Source: Bacteroidaceae bacterium (GTDB lineage: Bacteria > Bacteroidota > Bacteroidia > Bacteroidales > Bacteroidaceae). From it: a stretch of 64,000 bases of DNA. Position 1 is the stretch's first letter; each line of letters starts with the position of its first letter. Under the pieces are notes generated by a model. It had not been told where the DNA came from. It worked only from the letters and a program-made list of their open reading frames with translations, and made no database searches. Position numbers and translations under genes: made by a program. Below, piece after piece: positions 52,684 through 61,497 of the stretch. The DNA lies in the NCBI GenBank assembly GCA_017521285.1, contig JAFXDG010000027.1, forward strand, positions 32,260 through 96,259, read 5' to 3'.

Positions 52684-53580
52684 ATGACTTCAAACAACAA
52701 ATCCATCCTATTGGCCAGTGTGGCCGTGCTCAGTTGGTCAACCGTGGCTACGGCATTCAAAGTGGCATTGTCGTACTTGACTCATTTTGAAATGCTCCTG
52801 GTGGCCAGCTTCACTTCATTGGCTATTTTTGCCGTAGTGCTTACCGTACAACGCCGGTGGGGCGCGGTGAAGGCGTTGCCTCGTCGGACGTGGGGATACT
52901 TCGCCTTGCTCGGGTTGTTGAATCCCGTGGCTTATTACCTGGTGCTCTTCAAGTCATACGACCTGTTGCCGGCGCAGGTGGCGCAACCCGTCAACTACTT
53001 TTGGCCCATCTTCCTGTTGGTGTTGCTCGCCTTGTTTGCCAAGCAACGCATACCGGCCAAGAAGTACGTCGGCATGTTCATCTCGTTGGGTGGATTGGTG
53101 CTTATCTCCGCCGGAGGAGGGCAGATGGGAAATCTGGAAATTTCTCCCTTCGGTCTTTTCTTGGGATTGATGAGTGCCGTCTTGTGGGCCACCTATTGGA
53201 TGGTGAACAACAAGAATAGCCACAAGGCCGATGCCACCATCGCCTGCTTCATGAGTTTCTTGTTCGGAAGCATTTATTTGGCCATCGGTGCCCTGTTCGT
53301 AGGGGTAAACTTACATACGTTGCCAGGTATCTTGTCGGGCATGTATGTGGGTGCATTCGAGATGGGTATCCCCTTCATTTGCTTTGGGTTGGCTATACGC
53401 ACGACCAGCAATCCGGCACTTGTCAACCAACTTTGTTATCTTTCTCCTTTCCTCTCGCTCTTTTTCGTGTCAACCATCTTGGGCGAACAGATTGTGCCCA
53501 CCACCTACATCGGACTTTCCCTCATTGTGGCCGGCATTGTGTTCAACGAGTATTTTGCAAAGAGCAAGGCAAGGGGTTAA
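52684..53580 (+). CDS. EamA/DMT family transporter
   Basis: 298 residues with about ten hydrophobic helices in two EamA repeats (SILLASVAVLSWSTVATAFK, YFALLGLLNPVAYYLVLF, LFLGLMSAVLWATYWMV, CYLSPFLSLFFVSTIL). It is a drug/metabolite-type exporter in the inner membrane; substrate not predictable. Starts 44 bp beyond the right repeat of the GIY-YIG unit. Its stop codon overlaps the stop region of the convergent DUF5106 gene by a few bases, so there is no terminator between them. Confidence 0.9.
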   Translation: MTSNNKSILLASVAVLSWSTVATAFKVALSYLTHFEMLLVASFTSLAIFAVVLTVQRRWGAVKALPRRTWGYFALLGLLNPVAYYLVLFKSYDLLPAQVAQPVNYFWPIFLLVLLALFAKQRIPAKKYVGMFISLGGLVLISAGGGQMGNLEISPFGLFLGLMSAVLWATYWMVNNKNSHKADATIACFMSFLFGSIYLAIGALFVGVNLHTLPGILSGMYVGAFEMGIPFICFGLAIRTTSNPALVNQLCYLSPFLSLFFVSTILGEQIVPTTYIGLSLIVAGIVFNEYFAKSKARG

Positions 53581-54530
53581 TTCAGTATTGATTCATATTC
53601 TCCATCCTTCACCAATACGTGCTTCTGTGCATCTAACAGGTAAAGGCAGGGCATGGCTTTGAGGTCGTAAAGGGCTTTTTCCTTTATCTGGCTATGGTCG
53701 GTGCCCACCAGCCAAGTGTCGGGAAGGGTAGGAAGGGCATTGTGCCATACCTCCTCGTCACCTTCGGTGTATATGGCCAACAAGCTCAATTTGCCGGTGC
53801 GGATGGCTTCGTTCAGGCGCGAATCATTGCTCATTCGGACTAACAATTCGTGGCATTCGTGGCATTCAGGATCGTAGAAGAGCAGTATCAGACGCTCTCC
53901 CCGTACAGGAGTTTGAGCCAGCGTCATCCGTTTTCCTTCTTTAGTATAATAGGTGAAGTCCGTAGCCATTTCGCCCGGACGATTACGCTCGATGAGACGA
54001 ATCAGATAGTCGGCCCGTTGGCGTTCGGCCACGGGTGTACTCTTGCAAATCGTCATTGCCCGCAAATAATGAGCATAAAGCCCTTCGTTGTACATGGGCG
54101 AATTGGGATTGTAGAGGTAGTCTTTCAACAATTTTCCAAAGATTTCCCGTGCCGATCTATGGGGCATCATGGCTTCGCAAAGGGCTTGCATGGAAGCATC
54201 GGTCAACTCTTTATCCGTTTGTCCGTCAGCTAATAAGGCGACGAAGTTGACCAATCCTTGCTCCGTTACGTTGCGATTTTCCAACAAGATTTGGTTGGTA
54301 AAGTCGAAGCATGTCCAATAGTTGCGTAGCAAGTAATCTTTGCGTGCCTCTGGTGTGCGGAGGGTGCTGGGTATTTGGGGGAAGGGAAACGCTTCGTCCG
54401 TCGCTTGTGAGGTGGATGAAGACGCTATTTCGTGACTGATGGTTTCTTGAGTTTTTCCATTGGCCACTTGTCCTTGACATCCGGTCAAGGTGAATATAAT
54501 CAGTGCGTAAATGATTCTTTTCATTGACAT
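53577..54530 (-). CDS. DUF5106 thioredoxin-like lipoprotein
   Basis: About 317 residues from the ATG at 54530; earlier ATG codons lie in the -7 element at 54549-54556 and are excluded. Signal peptide with lipobox LTGC. An N-terminal helical domain (about 50-190) is followed by a thioredoxin fold carrying CHEC within LFYDPECHECHELLV, in place of the usual CxxC of oxidoreductases; the cis-Pro region is MPCLYLLD. DUF5106 proteins are Bacteroidales periplasmic proteins next to redox genes; possible thiol-redox role but the CHEC motif is unusual. It is a single gene, converging on EamA. Confidence 0.8.
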   Translation of the reverse strand: MSMKRIIYALIIFTLTGCQGQVANGKTQETISHEIASSSTSQATDEAFPFPQIPSTLRTPEARKDYLLRNYWTCFDFTNQILLENRNVTEQGLVNFVALLADGQTDKELTDASMQALCEAMMPHRSAREIFGKLLKDYLYNPNSPMYNEGLYAHYLRAMTICKSTPVAERQRADYLIRLIERNRPGEMATDFTYYTKEGKRMTLAQTPVRGERLILLFYDPECHECHELLVRMSNDSRLNEAIRTGKLSLLAIYTEGDEEVWHNALPTLPDTWLVGTDHSQIKEKALYDLKAMPCLYLLDAQKHVLVKDGEYESILN

Positions 54531-54548
54531 TATATACATTGTACGGCG

Positions 54549-54556
54549 CAAAGGTA
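54549..54556 (-). promoter_or_regulatory. -7 element of the DUF5106 gene
   Basis: TACCTTTG on the minus strand, 19 bp before the chosen ATG. Confidence 0.6.
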
Positions 54557-54735
54557 CACATTATTCGCATTGCATCCTAAAAAGTGGGTGGGATTTCTTT
54601 GATTCTTGCATACTCACATGGGGAAAACCCGACGAACTGATAGGGTAGTGCAAATGTGGCTATTCAGTGAAATAAAGAGAATCGCTGAATAGTTGCTAAT
54701 CCTTCTTTATTAGTTAAAACTTCTTAAACTATTAG

Positions 54736-54754
54736 TACTATGTAATACAAAGTA
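54736..54754. promoter_or_regulatory. Candidate PadR operator
   Basis: TACTATGTAATACAAAGTA is a 19-bp near-perfect palindrome (only A-T versus T-A mismatches), overlapping where the -33 box of the promoter with -7 at 54768-54775 should be. Auto-repression by the PadR protein encoded downstream is the natural reading. Confidence 0.5.
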
Positions 54755-54767
54755 CCTAAGTATTGCA

Positions 54768-54775
54768 TATATTTG
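54768..54775 (+). promoter_or_regulatory. -7 element of the PadR-PspC operon
   Basis: TATATTTG, a match to TAnnTTTG; start near 54782, leader about 107 nt. Confidence 0.5.
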
Positions 54776-54888
54776 CATCGTCGATGGAGCTTGAAGGGGT
54801 GGTTCATCCGACTTGCAAGGTCCCTTCAATGGCCATAAGTTCCTGAAGACAAGGTAATAATGAGGTGAAGATAAAAGATTAAAAACGT

Positions 54889-55242
54889 ATGAATGTAGAT
54901 AACGCAAAATCGCAGATGCGGAAAGGCATGTTGGAGTATTGCGTGATGTTGCTCCTCCGAAAGGAGCCATCGTATGCCTCCGACATCATTGTCCGTTTGA
55001 AAGATGCTGAGCTGATTGTGGTCGAGGGAACTCTTTACCCCTTGCTCACCCGTCTGAAGAATGACGGGCTGCTCAGCTACGAATGGCGCGAATCGACCCA
55101 AGGGCCACCGCGCAAGTACTATGCCCTCACCACCGAGGGAGAACTCTTCCTGGCCGGCCTCGATTGTGCTTGGAATGAACTGGCCACCACCGTGGGACAC
55201 CTCAAGGCGGAAAGCCCTATCCGATTGGAAGTTAAAAATTAA
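54889..55242 (+). CDS. PadR family transcriptional regulator
   Basis: 117 residues. The winged-helix domain runs through GMLEYCVMLLLRKEPSYASD, IIVRLKDAELIVVEGTLYPL (recognition helix with the family EGTLYP motif), LKNDGLLSYEWRESTQGPPR (wing) and KYYALTTEGELFLAGL. A short C-terminal helix follows, as in small (s1-type) PadR proteins. It likely represses its own operon through the palindrome at 54736-54754 and responds to envelope stress or a ligand, given the two PspC genes that follow. Confidence 0.92.
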   Translation: MNVDNAKSQMRKGMLEYCVMLLLRKEPSYASDIIVRLKDAELIVVEGTLYPLLTRLKNDGLLSYEWRESTQGPPRKYYALTTEGELFLAGLDCAWNELATTVGHLKAESPIRLEVKN

Positions 55243-55265
55243 AGATTTAAAAATTAAAAGTTTCG

Positions 55266-55293
55266 GGTTCAAGGTTCAAAGTTCAAGGTTCAA
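55266..55293 (+). repeat. Heptamer tandem repeat (four units)
   Basis: GGTTCAA, GGTTCAA, AGTTCAA, GGTTCAA in the PadR-PspC gap. Same class as 11026-11067 and 28560-28594. Confidence 0.85.
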
Positions 55294-55337
55294 CCTATCA
55301 ACCTTGTAAAACTCGTCAACTTGTTAACTAAAAAACA

Positions 55338-56981
55338 ATGAAAAAGAATATCACCATCAACTTCTTTGGCACCTTGTATGCCATTGATGAAGACGCTTAC
55401 GAGTTGCTCAACCGGTATTTGGGCGACATGAAGAGATACTTCTCCCGTAAGGAGGGAGGCGAAGAGATTGCCGACGACATCGAACACCGCGTGGCCGAAC
55501 TGATGTTGGAGTTGAAGAACGACGGTCGCGAGCCGATAGACATCGCATTGGTAAAGGAAATCATAGGCCGCATAGGCAATCCCGAAGAGCTGGACGAAGC
55601 CTCCGGCGAGGGAGAAAGTGGCTCTGCCACCAGACATCGCGGACGCGAATGGTTCAGCGAACAGGTGTCGAAGAAACGCCTCTATTGCAATCCCGACGAC
55701 AAATTGTTGTGCGGTGTGCTTTCCGGCATTGCCTGCTATCTCGGCATCGACCCCGTGTGGGTGCGCCTTATTGTAGTGGCACTGGCCATACTCCCCATTC
55801 CTTTTATATATATATCCTTCTGGACGGTGCTGATTATCTATGTCATCCTGGCACTGATTGTCCCCGAAGCCAAGACTCCCGAAGAGCGCCTGCGTATGCA
55901 TGGCAAGCCCGTGACGATGGAGAATCTGAACGAGGAGATTGTGAGCAGTGCTGACGGGACAGAGCGTCCGGTTGTCAAGCGTAGTGGTTTTGTGCAGGTG
56001 CTGATAGTGCTCATCAAGGCCATCCTTATCTTTGTGTTGGCTTCAATGGCTTTCGGATTCTTTGCTTTCTTGGCACTTATCTTGTTTGGTGCAAGTTTTT
56101 TTGGAATGATTTTCAATGTTCACAATCCTGTTTTGCAACATGCCATGGATAGCGACGAACTGATGATGTTTGATGCCATTGCCAACAACGGATTCACATG
56201 GGTTTCCGGCATTGCCCTCTTTGTGGCCGCATTGGTGATTGTGATTCTGATTGTCCATGTCATTATGCGTGTGTTGGGTAAAGGCAAGTCCCTTGGCCGT
56301 ATGTTGTGGATTTACTTGGCCATCTTCTTCGTGTCGCTGATTGTGGGCATTTCCTCGTTGGTCGGCTTTGGCATAGAAATGGAGTATAAGTCAGACCAAA
56401 TAAATCAAGAATACCGCGAACAACGCGAAGAGCGTCGTAATCAGGAGGAGATTGATTGGCTTACCGACCGTGGTTGGGAAGTCATAGCTCACGACCATAC
56501 CTATAATTATATGAAGAGTACCGAGCACTATAGCGGTGACCGCTCAAAGGAGTACATCGACGGATTCTCCGAGCATCCCAACATGCTCTATACCGTTGAG
56601 CGCACCGTGCGCATCACTCCGGGCATCTATGCTCTCGAAGCGGCCGTGCGCACCAATGGTGAAGGCCCCGAGATTTATGCTTTCAACAGTAAGGGCGATC
56701 GCCTCTCTGCCTCCTTTCCTGTCTATGCCAATAGTGGTGGTGAAATTTGGCAGGAAGCTATGGTCCGTATGGAGAACGACAGTACCCTGACGGGTGAAGT
56801 GAAGCGCATTGCTGAGGCCAACCGCAAGCGCGGACATGGATGGAGTCGTGTACGCATCGACAACATCGAAGTGACTGATAGCATCATTCGCTACGGTGTG
56901 ACCAACCGCAACGGTGCCACCGGCTATTGGAATGGCACCTGGTTCTCCGCCACCGACTTCAAGTTGAGTAAGGTGAAGTGA
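55338..56981 (+). CDS. PspC domain membrane protein
   Basis: 547 residues. An N-terminal cytosolic domain (about 1-85, TINFFGTLYAIDEDAYELLN, EEIADDIEHRVAELMLELKN) precedes the PspC domain (about 112-185, LLCGVLSGIACYLGIDPVWV). Then several membrane helices (about 215-260, 285-315 and 325-345) and a C-terminal periplasmic beta-rich domain of about 190 residues. PspC proteins respond to envelope stress, but this Bacteroidetes type is longer and its partners differ from the E. coli Psp system. It is regulated with PadR and followed by a tiny second PspC. Confidence 0.9.
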   Translation: MKKNITINFFGTLYAIDEDAYELLNRYLGDMKRYFSRKEGGEEIADDIEHRVAELMLELKNDGREPIDIALVKEIIGRIGNPEELDEASGEGESGSATRHRGREWFSEQVSKKRLYCNPDDKLLCGVLSGIACYLGIDPVWVRLIVVALAILPIPFIYISFWTVLIIYVILALIVPEAKTPEERLRMHGKPVTMENLNEEIVSSADGTERPVVKRSGFVQVLIVLIKAILIFVLASMAFGFFAFLALILFGASFFGMIFNVHNPVLQHAMDSDELMMFDAIANNGFTWVSGIALFVAALVIVILIVHVIMRVLGKGKSLGRMLWIYLAIFFVSLIVGISSLVGFGIEMEYKSDQINQEYREQREERRNQEEIDWLTDRGWEVIAHDHTYNYMKSTEHYSGDRSKEYIDGFSEHPNMLYTVERTVRITPGIYALEAAVRTNGEGPEIYAFNSKGDRLSASFPVYANSGGEIWQEAMVRMENDSTLTGEVKRIAEANRKRGHGWSRVRIDNIEVTDSIIRYGVTNRNGATGYWNGTWFSATDFKLSKVK

Positions 56982-56988
56982 GTAGAAA

Positions 56989-57021
56989 CCCTTCCCTAAC
57001 CTTCCCCAAAAGGGAGGGGAT
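56989..57021 (+). repeat. GC-rich palindromic repeat in the PspC-PspC gap
   Basis: Runs CCCTTCCCTAACC then TTCCCCAAAAGGGAGGGGAT; it matches the insert in the GT2 gene at 31581-31655. Confidence 0.75.
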
Positions 57022-57055
57022 AAAAAGATTATTAACCCATTAAACAGATAGAATT

Positions 57056-57262
57056 ATGGAAAAAAGACTCAGACGTTCAACCCGAGATTGTAAAATTGCA
57101 GGCGTATGTGGCGGATTGGCCGAATACCTCGATATTGATGCGACCGTAATACGTATTGCCTACATCCTTTTGGCCTTCTTCTCGGCGGCTTTCCCCGGAG
57201 TCATACTCTACATCATCATGATGTTGGTCATGCCGAAAGACAATTTGCTTGAGCAGAAGTGA
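57056..57262 (+). CDS. Small PspC domain protein
   Basis: 68 residues, a PspC domain and little else: RSTRDCKIAGVCGGLAEYLD, IDATVIRIAYILLAFFSAAF and VILYIIMMLVMPKD, giving two hydrophobic helices. It resembles the stand-alone PspC of other bacteria. Third gene of the PadR operon, 74 bp after the large PspC, with a perfect-stem terminator 41 bp further on. Function presumably complements the larger PspC in sensing or relieving envelope stress. Confidence 0.93.
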   Translation: MEKRLRRSTRDCKIAGVCGGLAEYLDIDATVIRIAYILLAFFSAAFPGVILYIIMMLVMPKDNLLEQK

Positions 57263-57303
57263 CACTTCCTTTCAATAGAATCAAAGAATACCATTCCTTC
57301 GGC

Positions 57304-57345
57304 GGAAGAATGCTAATCCTGAGCGCTTAAGATTAGCATTCTTCC
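57304..57345 (+). terminator. Terminator of the PadR-PspC operon
   Basis: A perfect 15-bp stem GGAAGAATGCTAATC / GATTAGCATTCTTCC with a 12-nt loop. Little T tract follows. Confidence 0.75.
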
Positions 57346-57374
57346 TATAGGGAGAAAACTAATCTGTAAACTTT

Positions 57375-58793
57375 ATGAAAAAGAAATATAATTGGTTGGC
57401 CGCTGCGCTTGTTGCGGTCAGCTTGGGGTCTTGCACCCTTTCAGATACAGCGACCCTTGTAGTAAAAACAGATGCAGGCCGTATTATCGGTCATCAAGGT
57501 GTGGGCTATGGTTACATAATGGACTACAGCCTGAGTGAGAAAGACACGGTGGGGAGCGATGGATGCTATATTTATCAGATTGACCTTGATGCTCCCCGAA
57601 CCATGTTGCTACATGTTGAAGGGGGAGGAAGTGCTCTCCTTCATTTGTCACCGGGCAGTTGCGATACGGTGACTGTCGTAGGTGATAAAGTAGAGTTCGC
57701 GGGAAACAATTCTGCGTACAACCGTTGTTTGCAGGCGGTGGACGAATATCAGCAATATGGTGAAGCCATGCTCCGTGGACGCCATGAATTGGCAAATGCT
57801 TCTACACTTGAACGTTTTGAACAAATACGTCGTCCGCATGAAGAAACAGTTTTGGCTGTATTGCATTCAGCCGATGTAGATAACTCTTTTCGTCGGGAGC
57901 AGTTGGCGCATGTTGAGATTATTTCGCGACTGATTTACATCCATGCTGCTTCGTTGTTGGAAGATGAATTGAGTGATGAATGGAAGAAAACTGTGGAAGA
58001 GCAGCTTTCCCAGCCTTGGGAATCGGCTTACCTGAATAGTTATCGTGGCCTGCATCACGTTGAGGATGTGGCGACGGTCAAGTTCTTGACGTTGGAAGGC
58101 GGGAATCCGCAGGATATTATGGATCCTCATGCTTTCATCTTTCATGAGTATGAGAAGTTGATGGATGGCGAAGGTTTGGAGGCTACATGGGCACACTTCC
58201 TTTATAAGGATATTATGAACAAGCGTATGACCGAGGCTATGTTCCCGCTATACGATGTCTTCAAACAACGTTTCCCTAATAGTCCTTATTTGTCTTTCTT
58301 GGAGGGAGGCATGCAGGAATCCCGCCGTTTCCATCAAGGCAAGTTGGATGAAACGGTGTACCATATCTTGCCTTGCGACTCTGCTATGACTTCCATTGCC
58401 GATGCCGTAAAGCCTTTCCGTGGTAAGGTGGTCTATGTGGATGTTTGGGCTACTTGGTGCGGCCCATGCAAAGAGATGTTCAAACATCTGCCTGCTTTCA
58501 AAGAGAAGACGAAAGATAAAGACCTCGTCTGTCTCTACCTGTCTATTGACCGGCCCCAACAGGCCGACGTGTGGCGGAAGTCTATTGCCTACTACGATTT
58601 GAAGGGACATCATATTTTGGCCGGTAAGGAATTGGCGCAGGGCATATATAAGGAATTGGGTAACGAACGTGGTGTGCTCACCATTCCCCGTTTCCTGCTC
58701 ATTGACCGTGACGGGCAGATTGTTCAATCCCATGCTGCTTCTCCCGAAGAACTTGATAAATTATTGGAGCAGATAGAGAATATAAGTGATTGA
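57375..58793 (+). CDS. TlpA-like thioredoxin-fold lipoprotein
   Basis: 472 residues. Lipobox GSC near residue 20 (LVAVSLGSC). An N-terminal beta-domain of DUF4369 type (about 25-130) and a helical middle section precede a C-terminal TlpA/ResA-like thioredoxin domain with WATWCGPCKEMFKHLP (WCGPC active site) and cis-Pro TIPRFLLID near 440. It works as a thiol-disulfide reductase on the periplasmic face, perhaps for cytochrome or secreted-protein maturation. It is followed by the bidirectional terminator facing the Omp28-like gene. Confidence 0.92.
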   Translation: MKKKYNWLAAALVAVSLGSCTLSDTATLVVKTDAGRIIGHQGVGYGYIMDYSLSEKDTVGSDGCYIYQIDLDAPRTMLLHVEGGGSALLHLSPGSCDTVTVVGDKVEFAGNNSAYNRCLQAVDEYQQYGEAMLRGRHELANASTLERFEQIRRPHEETVLAVLHSADVDNSFRREQLAHVEIISRLIYIHAASLLEDELSDEWKKTVEEQLSQPWESAYLNSYRGLHHVEDVATVKFLTLEGGNPQDIMDPHAFIFHEYEKLMDGEGLEATWAHFLYKDIMNKRMTEAMFPLYDVFKQRFPNSPYLSFLEGGMQESRRFHQGKLDETVYHILPCDSAMTSIADAVKPFRGKVVYVDVWATWCGPCKEMFKHLPAFKEKTKDKDLVCLYLSIDRPQQADVWRKSIAYYDLKGHHILAGKELAQGIYKELGNERGVLTIPRFLLIDRDGQIVQSHAASPEELDKLLEQIENISD

Positions 58794-58845
58794 CTCAAAG
58801 AATTTTCATAAAAAGCGTTTAAAATTAAAGTTAACGTATGCGCGC

Positions 58846-58889
58846 AAAAAAGCCAAGGCACGTCGGGATGACGCTCCTTGGCTTTTTTT
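58846..58889. terminator. Strong bidirectional terminator
   Basis: AAAAAAGCCAAGG (58846-58858) pairs with CCTTGGCTTTTTT (58876-58888); the inner CGTC/GACG stem extends it. T tracts flank both arms, so it stops both the TlpA-like and Omp28-like transcripts. Confidence 0.93.
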
Positions 58890-58922
58890 GTGCCGTATGG
58901 CCACTTGTAGCGTTGTGCTTCT

Positions 58923-60794
58923 TTACTTCACCACCTTGCGCGTGAAAATATTGCCTTTGTCGTCGGTATATTTCACGATGTTGATGCCCTTCTGCAAGTT
59001 GTTCACCTGTGCACCGTTGGGGGTGTAGATGGCGGTGATGGTGGCATTGGCTGTATTCTCTATGTGACCAATGGCGCTGGGGTCAGTGATGACCGGCATC
59101 TTATAGCAGTTTACGATGTAGCCGGTGGCATCGGTCATCAGGGCTACAACCGAACAGTTCTCCATGTGGTTCACTGTACCTTCGGGAATGTCCCAAGTGA
59201 ATTGGCTGGTATAAACTTTTCCACCTTCGATGGTGGCGGGCAGTTGGCTGTTGTTGCCATAGCCGTTGAACGAGCCGTTGTAGGCAGCGCGTGCCACGTG
59301 GTCGTACTTCATGCGCACGGTGCCCGGCAATTCGCCCCATCCACCGCTATTGAGGATGGTGTCCTTCTTTCCTACAAAGGTATATTTGGTACTTGCGTAG
59401 TAGTTCGATTGCGGGTACATGCTGCCATCGGGTGCCGTTACGCTATCTTCCAACAGGATGAGGGCAATGTCGTAGCCACTGGACTTGCAATCGTTGATGA
59501 AACGGCTTTCAACCTTAATCTCCAACCGGTTCTTGTTGGCATCGGTCAATGTGGCTGTACCGCTCAATTCTGCGTCTGCAATGAAACGTTGTGCCAGTTG
59601 GAAGAAGTATTCCACACCACTGCCGGGAACCAGGAAAGAGTAGTTGTAGTCCTCGTCCAATTCTGCGGGAAGTCCCAAGTATTTGCGGTCAACCAACATC
59701 ATGGGGAAAGCCGGATATTGGCAGAAGTCGTTGTAGGCAGCGATTTCCATGGGGTCGTCGTTGTGTACGGCGATGCTTACCACCTTGTCGGGATAGTTCT
59801 TCTCCATATATTCCAGTGCGAGGGCACCACCCGGACAGTTGCCGCACCAAGTTCCTGTACCTTCCTCAATGAGGGTGCGTCGGTTGCTTACAAAATAGGT
59901 TCCGCGGATAGAGTCGCGTACCGACAGGGCAGGGTCGCCATCCACTTCCACCCAAATGTCGTAAGTGCAAGTGGTGTTCAGGGGTACATCTACTGTCTGT
60001 TCAACGGTCAGTGCAGCTGTTTGTCCTTGATTCAGGTTCAGGCCGGTGAAGTCCTGGCTGAACACTTGGTCGTTCACGCGGTAGCACACCTTCACAGCAT
60101 CCAATGTGGGAGTCTTCAGGTTCTTCACGTTCACGCTCATCTGTACCTTGCCCGTGTCGGTCATCAGCGGAGTGGTCACTTCAAAACTGGCACGGTCTTG
60201 TGCATCAGTCGCTTCGGGGCCGCTCACTACGATGTCGTCCACACAGAGCACATATTTGTCATACGAGTCGTTCACAAAAGCGATGTAGATGGTCTGTCCG
60301 GCATACTTGTCGAGGCTCACCTCGTGGCTTTGCAGTGTGCCTCCCACTTCGGCATCGATGCTGAAGATGGGCTCCGTCTCGAAGTCCTCCATGGCATAGC
60401 CTTTGGTCGATACATACACTTTGTAGCCGTCCCTCTTTATGTTGGAAGCAGCCATAGCCTTCCATGCCAGTTTGGCGCCAGTCCCATAAATCTTTATCTG
60501 CGGTGTCACCATCCAGTCGTTGGCCTTTCCCGGGGTAGTGAAGGTTGATGCGCTTCCCATCAGTTTGTTGGGGTCGCCGGCATTCATTCTGATGATGTGC
60601 CAGGTGCCGCATTCCAATCCCGTGCCCACCAGTCCGTCGGCCAATTCGTTGCCGTCGCCATCGTAGTAAGTCAGTTCTGCGGGCTTGGTGTCAACCTGGA
60701 AGTCCTGGCTGTAGTACACCACGTTTTGTGCCCACACGCTTCCCTGTGCCGCCATCAGGGCTGAGGCAGCCAATGCAAGTAATTGTTTCTTCAT
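58923..60794 (-). CDS. Omp28-related outer membrane protein with T9SS-type C-terminal tail
   Basis: 623 residues with signal peptide (ALMAAQGSVWAQN). A choice-of-anchor J/cleaved-adhesin-like beta-sandwich (about 25-190) is followed by an Ig-like region and an Omp28-type thioredoxin-fold domain (about 300-480, ERTLIEEGTGTWCGNCPGG reads GTWCGNCPGG, then VSIAVHNDDPM). The final ~80 residues end NLQKGINIVKYTDDKGNIFT and RKVVK, the pattern of a C-terminal sorting domain for the type IX secretion system. It would be exported and attached at the cell surface. Single gene, minus strand. Confidence 0.87.
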   Translation of the reverse strand: MKKQLLALAASALMAAQGSVWAQNVVYYSQDFQVDTKPAELTYYDGDGNELADGLVGTGLECGTWHIIRMNAGDPNKLMGSASTFTTPGKANDWMVTPQIKIYGTGAKLAWKAMAASNIKRDGYKVYVSTKGYAMEDFETEPIFSIDAEVGGTLQSHEVSLDKYAGQTIYIAFVNDSYDKYVLCVDDIVVSGPEATDAQDRASFEVTTPLMTDTGKVQMSVNVKNLKTPTLDAVKVCYRVNDQVFSQDFTGLNLNQGQTAALTVEQTVDVPLNTTCTYDIWVEVDGDPALSVRDSIRGTYFVSNRRTLIEEGTGTWCGNCPGGALALEYMEKNYPDKVVSIAVHNDDPMEIAAYNDFCQYPAFPMMLVDRKYLGLPAELDEDYNYSFLVPGSGVEYFFQLAQRFIADAELSGTATLTDANKNRLEIKVESRFINDCKSSGYDIALILLEDSVTAPDGSMYPQSNYYASTKYTFVGKKDTILNSGGWGELPGTVRMKYDHVARAAYNGSFNGYGNNSQLPATIEGGKVYTSQFTWDIPEGTVNHMENCSVVALMTDATGYIVNCYKMPVITDPSAIGHIENTANATITAIYTPNGAQVNNLQKGINIVKYTDDKGNIFTRKVVK

Positions 60795-60846
60795 TTATTT
60801 GGTCAATAATTTGATTATTACTCCTTTGTTTACACTTTTTCGGCTG

Positions 60847-60854
60847 CAAAGATA
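60847..60854 (-). promoter_or_regulatory. -7 element of the Omp28-like gene
   Basis: TATCTTTG on the minus strand, 52 bp before the ATG; a TTTA 19 bp upstream is the best -33 match. Confidence 0.5.
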
Positions 60855-60917
60855 GTACAAAATAAGGGAAAATTAAAGGTAATACCAAGATATTTTACTC
60901 TTTACTCATCCTGTCGT

Positions 60918-61051
60918 GCCGCCGAGCCGCCTATATACGCAAAATATATATACGCGTGCGTGTGCGCGAAATGCAATAGTTAAATTCTCTTAATTATCGC
61001 GCCCACACACACGCGTTATACACATTTCACGTATATAGGCGGCTCGGCGGC
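60918..61051. repeat. Large palindrome with perfect 22-bp arms
   Basis: Arms 60918-60939 (GCCGCCGAGCCGCCTATATA followed by CG) and 61030-61051 are exact reverse complements. Inside, a second imperfect GT/CA-rich pair (CGCGTGCGTGTGCGCG with CGCGCCCACACACACGCG) could extend the structure. Confidence 0.85.
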
Positions 61052-61368
61052 AAGCCTTCTTTTGAAGATACGGTTCTTTCGGTCTCAAGATACGGTTCTT
61101 TCCAAAGGGCAATGTTGTCATGCTTGTCCGTTTCGTCAGGCCGATTATGGACTTCCATAATCCACACCTGCCCTTCCATAGTCAAGCGATGGATTTCCAT
61201 AATCCGTCTTTCTGCATTGGAAGAACAAAATAAGGACATGTTGCAACGTGGGATGTCCTCGTAGTGCTGATTTTAATTTTATCTACCTATTGGCGGAATT
61301 AATTAATTGAGCAAGGAATGTGTTTTGAGATTGTAATCACGCCTAATACAGAAAATTTTCGTTATTTA

Positions 61369-61400
61369 TTTGCTCTTTCCCTTTATTTATCTTAAATTTG
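61369..61400 (+). promoter_or_regulatory. Promoter of the succinate dehydrogenase/fumarate reductase operon
   Basis: TTTG (61369-61372), 20-bp spacer, TAAATTTG (61393-61400). Start near 61407, leader about 90 nt. Confidence 0.75.
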
Positions 61401-61497
61401 CAGCCTATTCTATGCCCTTGCTGTGTCTTGTAGTGAGGAAAGTGTGAAATAACTAACAATTTAATTAATAATTTCAAAAACCAAAAAAACAAAAACT

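Larger units (their letters stand above)
54557..54888. other. Divergent region before the PadR-PspC operon
   Basis: Carries a hairpin CTATTCAG/CTGAATAG (54660-54692), the PadR-type palindrome at 54736-54754 and a -7 element TATATTTG at 54768-54775. No coding signal. Confidence 0.6.
60795..61497. other. Intergenic region between Omp28-like and sdhC
   Basis: Contains a minus-strand -7 element TATCTTTG (60847-60854), a very large palindrome (60918-61051), direct repeats AAGATACGGTTCTTTC (61065-61080 and 61087-61102), two near-copies of TGGAYTTCCATAATCC (61147-61210 region) and the sdhC promoter. A 70-residue frame at 61027-61239 is repeat translation, not a gene. Confidence 0.65.

Noticed and set aside
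59064-60548. 494-residue plus-strand frame opposite the Omp28-like gene
   Set aside because: Antisense shadow; the minus frame has signal peptide, active-site motif and sorting tail.
61027-61239. 70-residue minus-strand frame upstream of sdhC
   Set aside because: It lies in the large palindrome and the direct repeats; composition is that of repeat DNA.
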